Below are positions 1 to 9,760 of a DNA stretch of 64,000 bases, one piece after another. The notes under the pieces are model-generated. The model made no database searches. It was not told the DNA's origin and saw only the letters and a list, made by a program, of their open reading frames with translations. Source of the DNA: Diphasiastrum complanatum (taxonomy: Eukaryota > Streptophyta > Lycopodiopsida > Lycopodiales > Lycopodiaceae); assembly GCA_029204225.1 (NCBI GenBank), contig MU832640.1:1-64000 (forward strand), read 5' to 3'. The translations under genes and the position numbers were made by a program. Within the stretch, counting starts at the first letter, position 1. Each line of letters opens with the position of its first letter.

Positions 1-75
1 GTTGCCTATTTCTTTCAAGTTGATCAATAAACATAAGTGGTTTGAGAAACTCTCATCGTGTTTTGAATTTTTTAG

Positions 76-3000
76 GTGGACTTGAATGATGTCAACCACA
101 TTGACCTTGCATTTGATGGAGCAGATGAGGTCGAGGCCTCAATGAATCTTATCAAGGTAAATGGCCAGTGGATTATTTGATATCATAGTCGCAATGTAAA
201 CCTGATCGTTCCAAACATTCTTCTATATGGACTTAAAATGCATCTAAAGGAAGAAAACTATTTGGTATACTACGATTGCTTCCTTAAAGGTATCTAAATG
301 ATGAAAACTATTTGGTTTGCTATATTGTGAACATGGGTATATAACATGCTACATTGAATTACAAAGGGACTGAATTTATGTTTGATAATCTCTAACTGGT
401 AGACAATTGAAATAATGAGTCAATTTGATAGTTGTCGAAAGTTTTTTGGTTAAAAATTTGATTATGTTGAGATTTTCAAAATGCAAGGGGGTTCATGTTC
501 TAAATCTATCTCAAATTTGTATTATGATAGGGAGGTGGAGCAGCTCACACCATGGAGAAGGCAAGTCATTTGAATCGAGGTTTTTTGTGCAACATTTGAT
601 TCTTTTTATTTCAAGCCATAATTTCATCATAATGTTACCAGTGAGCCATGTTGTTGAAAGCCAAACTTCGCCCTTGATGATGTTTGAGATTGCATTGAAT
701 GCCATGAATTATGGTCATCAATCTACATAGGATTTGAAGTTGTTTTGGAGCTTTGATTGTAAACGACATGATTTTAGTGATAAGTTTTTCTAACTTGGAT
801 TTTTTAATGTTAATCCATTCAAGTTTGCTAAAGAGCAATGCTTATGTTGTTGTTTAGTGGCATCCCCGCATTTGTTAATGACTCCAATATCACTTGGGTA
901 CTTAGCTACTTGTGTGGGACACAAGCTACTAACTGGAGTAGGTTGGTGGATCTACAAATGCCATAGAAGAGGAAATTTTATGGGGGATATGATGGTAGTC
1001 TTTAGAATTTTTTTTGAACACTACAGGGACCCTATTTTTATCACATGTTAACTGTATCAGTCTAATTTTTGCTTGATATTGTGCACATTTCTTTTGCTGG
1101 ATATTCGGCAAATTATTTTAAAACTTAAATGTTTTTGCTTTTTCCAATAAAAAAACAGTATATAAAATTTTATATACTTCATTTCTAATGTATATAACAC
1201 CCACATATATATTTTATTAATACATATTTGAAATTTTTTTAAATGTGGTTTCGGACAGCATTCTGTTGTCCGGAACGGTATAGGCCCTGGAACTTGCGGG
1301 GCAACTCAGAGATACATACATACATACATACATACATATCTATCTATATGTCTATATCGAAACTCGAATTTTTGGAGTCTCCAAATTTCTGAGACAATTT
1401 GTGGAGAGATGAATTTTTTGGAGACTCAAAACTCGAATTTTTCTAGACTCAGAAATTTGGAGTCTCCAAATTTTCGAGACTCAATTTTTGGAGACTCAAT
1501 TTCGAGGGTCATTGTCAATTTGTGGAGAGGCGAATTTTTGGAGACTCGAGACACGGATTTTTGAGGTATTTTCGAGGTACATTTCGAGGTGCTTTTGAGG
1601 TATTTCGAGGGTCAGTGTCTCAATTTTTCGAGGTATTTCGACGTACTTTTCGAGGCATTTTCGAGGTATTTGCGAGACTCAATTTTTGGAGACTCCAAAT
1701 TGTCGAGACTCAATTTGTGGAGGAACGAATTTTTGGAGACTCAAGACACGAATTTTTGGAGATATTTTCGAGGTACATTTCGAGGTTTCAATTTTTGGAG
1801 ACACAAAATTTCCGAGACTCAAAACTCGAATTTTTGGAGACTTCAATGTTTTAAGTCTCGAAATTTTCGAGACACGAAATATTCGAGACTCGAAACTCGA
1901 ATTTTGGAGTCTCTAAATTTTCGAGAACACAATTTGTGGAGATGAGAAATTTTTGAGACGCGAAATTTTCGAGACTTGAAAATTTTGTGTTTCGAAAATT
2001 TTGTGTCATTTTTGGAGTCTCCAAATTTTCGAGACAATTTGTGCAGAGACAAAATTTTGTGGAGAGACTCGAAACTCAAACTTTTCTAGACTCAAAAATT
2101 TGGAGTCTCCAAATTTTCGAGACTCAATTTTTGGACCCCAAATTTTCGAGGTACATTTCGAGGGTCATTGTCAATTTGTGGAGAGACGAAGACTCAAGAC
2201 ACGAATTTGTGGAGGTATTTGCGAGGTACATTTCGAGGTACTTTCGAGGTATTTCGAGGGTCAGTGTCTCAATTTTTTGAGGTATTTTCGACGTACTTTT
2301 TGATGTATTTTCGAGGTATTTCGAGGTACTTTCGAGGGTCAGTGTCTCAATTTGTGGAGAGACGAATTTTCGAAGATTTCAATTTTTGGAGGTATTTTCG
2401 AGGTACTTTTCGAGGTTCGAGGTATCTTTTCGAGGGTCAGTGTCGCATTCTTCGAGGGCCTCCCCCTCCAGAAAATATTTTCGAGGTATATTCGCGTTTC
2501 GAGGTATTTTAAACCTTTAGGGAAATCTCGCGAAATTTTCGTGACATTGGCCCTCCCCCTCTAGAAAAATGCGACACTCCCCCTCCCCCTCCCCAAAAAT
2601 GCCTCCCCCTCCCAAACAATGTGATACGTCGGCTGGCACACTTCGGCCACGTACACACATACATCTTCCACCCGTCAACGAGGACATACTAAATTTCCAA
2701 ATCATCGGAAAATCATCGCCCGTCAACAAGATACAAATTATCGGCCGTCGCTTAGATCGGCCGCCCTTGCCTGTCAACGACGGGCACTCTTTATTAGTAT
2801 ATATATAGAGAGATATATATAGAGAGAGATATATAGATATCTATAAAAGTCGTCGCCAACTAGTTTGTGTTTATTCTTTCTATCTTTAGTAGTGCATTTT
2901 TGCTCACCAACTATGCTTTTTAGTTAGATTTTGTTCAGTTTTTTTAACACAGATTCGAGTAAAAAGACTACCAAACTTCTGTAATCAGAATTTAGGCAGA

Positions 3001-5028
3001 ATCTGGTACTAATCGTAGCGGTACAGTTGTTATACTCTTTGATTCAATCTTTTCAGAAACATACTAGAAGCTACACTTGGAGATAATTTAGAAGTCCAAG
3101 GATTTGAATTGTACTCCTTAAATAGTTCAGTAGACCTTTACAAAGCACACCTGAAATAGGCGAGGGAACCAAAAAGTCACAAAAAGGAAAAGTAAAAAAC
3201 TATTGTCACTAGCTTTTCTGTTCGTATTGTGCATTGATTTGAAGTTTATAGCCGATTTTTTATCTGATTGTTTCCCAAATATGGAAGAGCAGAATCTGAC
3301 TTGTTTTGTGGAAGGATCAGTGTGAAGATTCATGGCACAGCCCTTGAGGAGAACAATTCAGGCACTCAGGTAAGGTAGCGATGAAATCTGCTGAATATCA
3401 GCCTGATTTTCAGCATGAGAAAAGTTTGTAGAAGCCAAGGCAGAGCCACTGCACAAGGAGGAACTGAAAAGATTCGCTATTTGAATCTTTGTTTGATCGT
3501 GGCTTCAAGCCAACTCACTCTGGGAGAGAAGACCTTCACTGAAGGGTCCAGTTTTTCTTTTTACTTGAAGACTTCAAAGTTTGAAAAATAAGCCCCAAGT
3601 TTGTGAAAGTTGGGGGACCATGAAGTATTTCAACCCAATGGCATTGAAGAATTCTAAATTGAAGGTTCCTCATAGTGCGCTGACAGCCTTGAAGGGTGAA
3701 GGGACCCAAAGGGAATTCACATCAGAACTTCACTAAAAAAGCTTATTGTATTTCATTTTACATTTAAAATTGACTTTTGGCCTCAGGGACAGCCCTAAGC
3801 CTTGGGGGACCCTATTTTAAGGCTGTCCCACTCTGTAGGATGTGTAGAAACCAGAAAACAGAGTGTTAATCCAACATACTAAATGATTTTTGGTCAGAGA
3901 AGTGAATTGATCATTGCTTGAAGGATGTTACTGCCCATGTGTGGAACCAAAAATCTTTCGATTTGAATGCTTTTTGGAGAAGTTCTAATCAAATGTGTTT
4001 TCTCCTTTAATTACGTGAAGTCACCATCTCTTATTATCAAAAGCACTCTCTTTCTTTGTTCAATTTATGAACCTCATGGAAAATCGGACTAGAAAGAGGA
4101 TCAAAATCAAAAGGATGGATGGTGGAGGTGAATCCAAATTTGGTGAGCCTAATTCTTGTCCCAAAGAACATGGGATTAGACATCTACTTATTGTCCCATA
4201 TACTCTAGGATGAAATGGAATTGTGGAATCAAAGCGAAGCATGCTTAAAGCACCCTCAACTTGAGCAGTCATTTATTGAGTGAAGCAGTTCAAACCTCAT
4301 CATACCGTCAAAAGCACTTTCCAACCAAAGCTTTAGAAGGTATGACTCCCATAGAGACTTGTAGTGGACATATGCCGAATGTTGCACATCTAAGGTCATT
4401 GGTTGTATTGCGTATGTTCTTATGTTGGATAAGAGGCGAAGGAAACTTGATCCAAAATCTCTGAAATGCATTCTTCTTGGAAATTTACTAACCTCCAAAG
4501 CATGTACGCTAGGTGAACCCAAGACAAGGAGGATCATTACAAGTAGTGATGTCATTTGTGACGAAGCTAAAAGGTGCCGATTTGCCTCAAGGAGTTCAAT
4601 CAAGTGAATATGCAGTCCTACATCATGAAGAAGAGGATACAAGTAGCTTACCGATCCATTGATGCAAAAAATCAATCTATACTCTAGCACTATATTCGAG
4701 TCCAAGTCAAACAATTCTCAACGCCTATCGATCATCGTCATTGTCGAAGCCTATGTGACGATCAACTATCGACATCGATTTGATTTGATTCGACCATCTT
4801 TCGACCCTGATCGATTTTCGACCTTATTTTCACGATCAGGCAGGATCTTCAACAGAATAAGATTCTATTAGATAGTGACTGTCAACAGTTGAATACTAGC
4901 CTTGATCCATCTTGTAAAGGCATTAATTAAGCATTCTTTTCATTGTACAACTCCCATGTCTATATATTCGATAGCGCATAGCTAATCGACAAATCATCCA
5001 ATGACTGTGTGAATTAATGCGAAATTGA

Positions 5029-5121
<93 letters not shown>

Positions 5122-7533
5122 GAGAATTGTCTTAGAGAGATTGCACATCTGCAAGCATTAGGACATGTACACTCTTTCAAACTAATAGAATTCATTCCAG
5201 TGTGCATTGTCGTGTCGTGTCGCTTGCATAATTCTCTGTTTCATCTGAGTTGAGGTTTGTAGATAAACAATTCGTAGATTAATCATAGTTGCAGCGAATC
5301 GCGATTCGCTGGGTTTGCGATTCTCGAATCGCGATTCGGACAGCAAATCGTTAAAAAAAAACGAATTCTTTTTTTTGGAAAAATAGCTTATGGCTGAAAT
5401 TTTCTAGGGGAGCAATGGTCAAACCAGCGTTTTGCCTCCCATAAGTGCAGTAGATAGGGCACAAACAGATCAAAGTCAGTAGCTATTTGGTTGTTATTTG
5501 CTTTGGTTCTCAGTAATTGTTAATGCTACCGTTTGGGCTATCAACTCTATGGATGATGATCACTTTTGCAATCATTTCACTGGAGATGTGAGTGCAATGT
5601 GCCTACATTTGGGGGCATAAATATTGGGCCCTTATCGGCGTGCATTTGGATCCCATTTTTATCTACGAGGGGGTGCATGGGGGGTTGTGCTCCCACCGCT
5701 ACTGTCGCCGGGGGGGTCCAATGGGGGGATCGGGGGGCAACCCCCCCCCAAAGCAAAAAGCGAGGTACAATTGCTCTACAACTCTCTGTCTCTATCCCAC
5801 TGGAACCATCTGTGTTCGTAACAAACAGGCTAGAGGTTAGTTTTGAATTTTTGTCCTTGATAGAACCCAACATGGATTAATGCACCTGAACTGGACCATC
5901 CTGCACCCGAAACATTCGGCTCTTAATTAGAGCTTTCATCTGATACCGATATTGCCCAAAAAAAAACGATTCTGGGAAAATCCTGAATCGTGATTTGGAC
6001 CGCGATTCTGAATCGCAGTGCAACTATGGATTTAATTGTTTTATGACTGATTGTGAATGTCGCCCCGTTTGTCCCTTCTAGAGTTTTCCTTCCATGTGGG
6101 GGCAAAATAAGTGCCACATGGCCCATGGACTCCAAAGAGATATTAAACTTTGTTTTGGTTCCTCTCCCACCTCCTACGTACCACATCTCTTTGGAGATGT
6201 GCGGGTATAGAGAGGGAGGAAAGGCAGTACGATCTGCAAGGACAAACAATCAAGGACGATTCTTGTTTCAATCTTTTAAGCCACAAAATTAAGCTCAAGC
6301 AGTTCTGGTTTCAACAAGGAGTTCTAAGTTTCAACTTAAAAATCAATTTTCATTGGGGTTTTAAAACTTACTTTATGGAATCACAAAGGAGGAAGGGGTT
6401 ATAAAGAAATCACCAGAAAAGTACACAAGGGAGGGGATGTAACACCCCCCCCCCCCCCCTTCCCCCCCCCCCCTCAACAGCCGTGGCGCTGCAGTAGCAC
6501 TGCAGGTCAACATCAAGAGGGGGGGTATGAACCTCCCCCGGCCGTCCACAGATTGTACGGACCAGCTAAGGAGAAGCTTGGGCAGCTGGCCCGAAACGCT
6601 GGCACGTGCCAGCGCCCAGAGAATAACTTTTTTTTTTAAAAATTAAAAAGGGGGGTGGGGGAACAAATAAGGTTAAATAACTAAACCCCAATGAATTACA
6701 TGCCAAAAACATATAATTCTCTACCATAATCTTGAAACACATGGTTTTAAAGAAACCAGAAACTTGCAAAACTTAGAACCAAAAAGATTTAAAGGTATAA
6801 AAGGAAAGAAATCAATGTCAAGGAAACAGAAAGTTTACAAAGAAAACTAGTTTCCTTCAAAATCAAATTTCACAACCTAAATATGAGACAAAGGTTATAA
6901 CAACACAAAGCCACCTTCCCAAGAGGAATTTTAAAACTGCAAAGATGTAAAGGAAACATGTGCACCTAAAAGGAATTTGGTGGCTCTGATACCAAATGTT
7001 GCAACTCTTTGAATTTCCGATTGCCTTGAAGGTTGACACACACCCTAAACCAGTGACAACGCACTACATCCATAGGGTCACTGTCAACCCACCCCCGTGC
7101 ACTGGAGCTATCAACATCCACATGCCTAGTCAAGCCTCCGGTTATAATTAGTGTCCCTTAACACTAGCCATCACTCTTGGCTCTCCCTAGCATACATCTC
7201 CTGGCATGGAGATACATCCTGGCTACTGCACGTGCTCTCCATCCACCAGCTCCCGGGTAGACTGAGTGAATGGTAAAAGGGAAGCCCCAGCACTATATGG
7301 ACATAGCATAGTGGGTCCCATCAAGCACGGTCCCGCCGGCGACACGTGACCACCTATGATGGTGACGCGTGGCACAAAAAACATGTCAATAACGCCACAG
7401 ACTTGCGTCTAGCCTCTTACGAGGCCGTCACTGAAGGGCGTACCGTTATGGTACATAACAATGGGGCACTGGAGGAAGAGTGCTGGGAGAGAGAGGAGGA
7501 AGAGCCCTGGGGGAGAGGCAGAAGCAGGGGGGA

Positions 7534-7573
<40 letters not shown>

Positions 7574-9760
7574 CATCTGCTTATCAAATAATGCTCTGTT
7601 TTTGTTGTACTGCAGGTTGTTGATAATATGTCTGGCAAGTGTGTCATTCTGGTGGATCAGACAAAAGTTGTCTCTGAGCTGGGACTGTCTTTTCCTCTTC
7701 CGGTTGGCTATTGCTCATCATTGTTTCATGCATTGGTTTCAATTTTTCACAAAGTTCTCAGAAATATGATAAAATGATTAGTAGACTCATAAATTAGTTG
7801 ATGTGGAAGAGAAGATGCCATTAGACTATGTGATGAGTCAACGAACACCTCTGAAACTATTCCTGAGTTTTCACAGAATTGGTGGTTCCTATGCATAAGG
7901 ATTGTTTGTGTTTGCTTGGCCTTGCCTAGACATCATGTGTCATATGAAACAACTAATCGAAATGGTATTCACATTTTGGTCAATCAACCATATTTGGGTT
8001 ACATGGTCGGAATAAAATAATCAACTCTATCACCGTTGATATTCAGCTATCTATGGTTGCTTGTCTTTATTGTTCTCCTCTTGAAATGCTTGATCTCTTC
8101 AATGTCCATTTCCAGAAAATACCATCATGTTCGCATAGCTGGTAATCTAGTACTTGTTCCACAATCTGTAGGAGGCTGACTAAGTTGCTGATCTCTTCAG
8201 TGTAGAAGTATGCTGTCAATGTAGACCTGTTAAAAGGTGCATTGGAACAGTCTTTAGATATTTAAATGCCTTTGCAAAGTTGCATAGAAGCCACCTTGCA
8301 TATAATCCTTCAAATTTGAGAGTGTTTTTTGAAGTGCACAAATGACCATGGATTTTCTAGGGAACAGCTGTATGATGCTACCTCCTAATATATTGTAATC
8401 CTAGGTCGCAATGTGGTGTATTACATGGTTTAAGTATGTGTTTGTATCGTTACTAGACTCGATTTTGCTCAGGTCTCTTTTAAGTCATTGCTAGTCGTTA
8501 ATTTCTGACTTTTTTTTATATACTTTTTTCAGGTTGAGGTTCTCCCTTACGCGATATCTCCTGTTCTTCGATCACTTGTGGCTCTTGGTGGAGGCATGTG
8601 TCGTCATTGAATCTTTTGACCCATCTGGTGCATGTTAGATTACCAAAGGAAAAAATGAGAAGCTTCTGCCAGCCTCAAATCTGCTTGATTTAATTTTGTT
8701 CTTTGCAACAGTGCCAGAAATCAGGAGTGCATTGAGGAAAGATGGTCCTGTGATTACAGACTTGGGTAATATGGTGGTTGATGTCAGGTACCCTGCTTTG
8801 TCTTGTACATTTGTACAGAGAGTTTGGTAAGTGTTATCTATTTTATGGAACCTAAGGAGTTACATACAAGACATTCGTTTGATGGGGTTGAAGTGGCGCC
8901 CTTATGTGTATATCAATGTTGCAGGGGATCGCGATCCGCTGCAAAAATGTTCCTGAACATGCGTTCCGGAATGCCAGCGATCTGCGACCTGGATCGCATT
9001 TTTTTTTTGTGGAAAAAAGCCTAATAGCCAAATTTTTTTCTTTTGATAGTTTAGTTAGTATTAAATGAACTTGAAAATCATCAATGAATGCATCAGAAGA
9101 ACTTTGCTGTGAACCTCTTGAAAAACCTAGAAATTACTTTCAGGGTTTTTAATGACTAATGTTCTACTTTCCAGAGTCCTTTGGAAGTCAATTGGTTAAT
9201 GTGTATCATGGTCGTTATTCACATGTTTAAGTTAAATTACTTTGCAAAACTGGAAGTACACTCCTATTTACTTTCTTGTGTTTTCATTGTGGAAAGAGGT
9301 GCTTACATTCATTTTTCTTTTTGTTTAGCATTATGTGATGTTGATCCCGTGTATGTCTCACACAGATTCCCAGAGGGCATTAAAGATCCCGCTGCACTTG
9401 AGTGTTCCATCAACATGATTCCTGGAGTTGTTGAAAATGGTCTGTTGCTAATTAGTGTGTTTTCCTCGGAACATAGGTTCAGGCTTTTTTTGTTTTGTTT
9501 TTATTCATTTGGCTCTTGTCATTTGTTTTGAAGTTGCCAATCGGGTATAGTCTGGTAAAAAATGGGAGTTAGTTTCTGTAATGGCCCTTTGTTTTCATTC
9601 TATATTGAGCCTTTTCCTTGCACACTCTGCAGGATTGTTCATTGGAATTGCAGATTCCGTTTTAGTTGCAACGCATGATGGTGAGGAAATTACGATCGTT
9701 GAGCTTGCCGAGTTTGTGAAGAGTCTATCAACTGCCAGCCAAGAATCTGCCAAGACATAA
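76..9760 (+). CDS. Ribose-5-phosphate isomerase, plastid cyanobacterial-like type (3' part, 7 exons)
   Basis: Exons read as 76-156, 531-560, 7616-7702, 8533-8593, 8712-8787, 9366-9439 and 9633-9760 (TAA), giving 178 codons in a continuous frame; earlier exons lie before the window. The enzyme interconverts ribose-5-phosphate and ribulose-5-phosphate in the Calvin and pentose-phosphate pathways. Visible RpiA signatures are DGADEVE, NLIK followed by GGGAAHTMEK, then LPVEVLPYA, a TDLGN stretch and IPGVVENGLF. The residues equivalent to E. coli Asp81, Asp84, Lys94 and Glu103 are all present. The usual TREK reads TMEK, so Arg is replaced by Met next to the catalytic Glu. As I recall the families, the order and spacing resemble cyanobacterial RpiA more than the common plant RPI, which suggests the RPI4-like plastid form. 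Two introns appear to use GC donors. The transit peptide and start codon are not visible. Confidence 0.9.
531..560 (+). other. 30-nt micro-exon of the ribose-5-phosphate isomerase gene
   Basis: The exon is flanked by an AG acceptor (529-530) and the donor GCAAGT (561-566). It encodes GGGAAHTMEK, which joins NLIK of the previous exon to VVDNMSGKC of the next. This restores the phosphate-binding and catalytic loop of RpiA. Without it the protein would lack the catalytic Glu. Confidence 0.88.
561..562 (+). other. GC splice donor (GC-AG intron 561-7615)
   Basis: The exon ends AAG and the intron begins GCAAGT, the classic strong GC-donor consensus. The intron ends in AG at 7614-7615 and is phase 0. 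It is 7055 bp long and holds the minisatellite, a Copia relic, a hAT-like element and an LTR. Confidence 0.85.
1312..1338. repeat. (ACAT)n microsatellite
   Basis: About seven ACAT units lie at the left edge of the degenerate minisatellite, inside the isomerase intron. Just upstream (about 1245-1275) is an imperfect hairpin with arms CGGACA and TGTCCG. Confidence 0.85.
1347..2535. repeat. Degenerate minisatellite built on GAGACTC / TTTCGAGGTA words
   Basis: About 1.2 kb is composed of dozens of imperfect copies of TTTTTGGAGACTC, TTTTCGAGACTCAA and TTTTCGAGGTA(C/T), mixed in higher-order blocks. Several units are palindromic, for example AATTTGGAGTCTCCAAATT. Open frames up to 118 codons cross it in several phases, but they only translate the repeat (runs of RGTFRG and EVFRG), so I do not call them genes. 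It is followed by CCCTCC-rich sequence to about 2613. Confidence 0.85.
2548..2613. repeat. CCCTCC-rich low-complexity tract
   Basis: Repeated CTCCCCCTCC words are interleaved with AAAAATGCG at the right edge of the minisatellite. Blocks of five consecutive C residues recur, so the minus strand is G-rich. Confidence 0.7.
2614..4208. other. Intronic stretch without recognised gene
   Basis: This is AT-rich intron sequence with a short (TA)/(GA) patch near 2800-2842. Only short open frames are present and none resembles a known protein. GGGACAGCCC and TGGGGGACCC words near 3780-3830 hint at old repeat sequence, but no boundary is visible. Confidence 0.5.
4209..4640 (+). mobile_element. Ty1/Copia integrase C-terminal relic
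   Basis: In shifting frames the sequence reads the end of a Copia integrase: NGIVESKRSMLKA near 4209, PTKALEGMTPIE near 4322, then PNVAHLR and, after a frameshift, LDKRRRKLDPKS with CILLGN near 4470. This corresponds to the post-DDE region and the hinge before reverse transcriptase. Stops and frameshifts make it non-functional. It lies inside the 7-kb isomerase intron, in the gene's own orientation. Confidence 0.75.
4730..4870. repeat. TCGACC/TCGATC-rich degenerate repeat
   Basis: Short words around TTTTCGACC and ATCGAT recur about every 15-25 bp. Similar sequence appears at 40974-41170 and 51480-51690. No coding sense or terminal repeats were found. Confidence 0.45.
5032..5117. repeat. (CT)n microsatellite
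   Basis: An essentially perfect CT dinucleotide tract of about 86 bp lies inside the isomerase intron. Confidence 0.97.
5284..6028. mobile_element. Non-autonomous hAT-like DNA transposon (745 bp)
   Basis: The left end begins CATAGTTGCAGCGAATCGCG. The right end, read on the minus strand, begins CATAGTTGCACTGCGATTC, so the ends are terminal inverted repeats with a small indel. The flanks are AGATTAAT (5276-5283) and GATTTAAT (6029-6036), compatible with a decayed 8-bp target duplication typical of hAT. The left subterminal region contains the perfect palindrome GCGAATCGCGATTCGC. Open frames inside (about 5566-5880) are G/C-run artefacts and show no transposase similarity that I can see. Confidence 0.7.
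6037..6980. other. Intronic stretch: poly-C tract and probable internal part of a minus-strand retroelement
   Basis: The stretch contains the C-run at 6443-6473 and A/T-rich sequence. It adjoins a primer-binding-site complement at 6982-6994, so its right part is probably the internal region of a minus-strand LTR element. No gag or pol motif could be read. Confidence 0.4.
6443..6473. repeat. Poly-C tract
   Basis: Two runs of more than ten C residues each are separated by two T. The minus strand is correspondingly G-rich and could form a G-quadruplex. Confidence 0.9.
6982..6994 (-). other. Primer-binding site of a minus-strand LTR element
   Basis: GGCTCTGATACCA is the complement of TGGTATCAGAGCC, the initiator tRNA-Met primer site common in plant Copia elements. 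Two bases later a TGTTGCAAC sequence begins at 6997, as expected for the LTR edge of a minus-strand element. Confidence 0.7.
6997..7536 (-). mobile_element. Probable LTR of a minus-strand retroelement (far end not resolved)
   Basis: It begins TGTTGCAAC next to the primer-site complement. The sequence is GC-richer than the surroundings and lacks coding sense. I could not identify the other LTR edge or a second LTR copy; the end given is the start of the (GA)n tract. Confidence 0.45.
7537..7566. repeat. (GA)n microsatellite
   Basis: A GA tract of about 30 bp lies just 50 bp upstream of the isomerase exon at 7616. Confidence 0.95.
8594..8595 (+). other. Probable GC splice donor (GC-AG intron 8594-8711)
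   Basis: The exon ends GGTGGAG and the intron starts GCATGT. Joining to the acceptor at 8710-8711 gives LGG-V-PEIR, matching the spacing of RpiA (LGG-x-PE). An alternative GT donor at 8599 keeps frame but adds three codons (LGGGMLPEIR) and matches donor consensus poorly. Confidence 0.7.
8914..9045. mobile_element. Left end of a hAT-like element
   Basis: CAATGTTGCAGGGGATCGCG is followed by the palindrome GGATCGCGATCC, a T-run and GTGGAAAAAAGCC. This matches the order of the first 120 bp of the element at 5284 (CATAGTTGCAG, palindrome, T-run, GGAAAAATAGC). No matching right end was found before the exon at 9366, so this is probably a truncated copy inside the isomerase intron. Confidence 0.5.

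Noticed and set aside
425-730. 101-codon plus-strand ORF and its antisense partners
   Set aside because: It overlaps the 30-nt isomerase exon in a different frame; the rest is intron.
1280-1310. Possible right end of another hAT-like element (GGGGCAACTCAG)
   Set aside because: The end resembles that of the 32641 element, but no left partner or 8-bp duplication could be found.
1522-2564. Overlapping open frames of 76-118 codons encoding RYFRGTF-like repeats
   Set aside because: They simply translate the degenerate minisatellite in several phases, lie inside an intron and have no protein family resemblance.
5566-5880. Open frames of 98-104 codons in both strands
   Set aside because: They come from G/C-run sequence inside a hAT-like element and show no codon or motif conservation.
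8594-8602. Alternative GT donor at 8599 giving LGGGMLPEIR
   Set aside because: It keeps frame but adds three residues to a conserved block and matches donor consensus poorly; kept only as the alternative to the GC donor.
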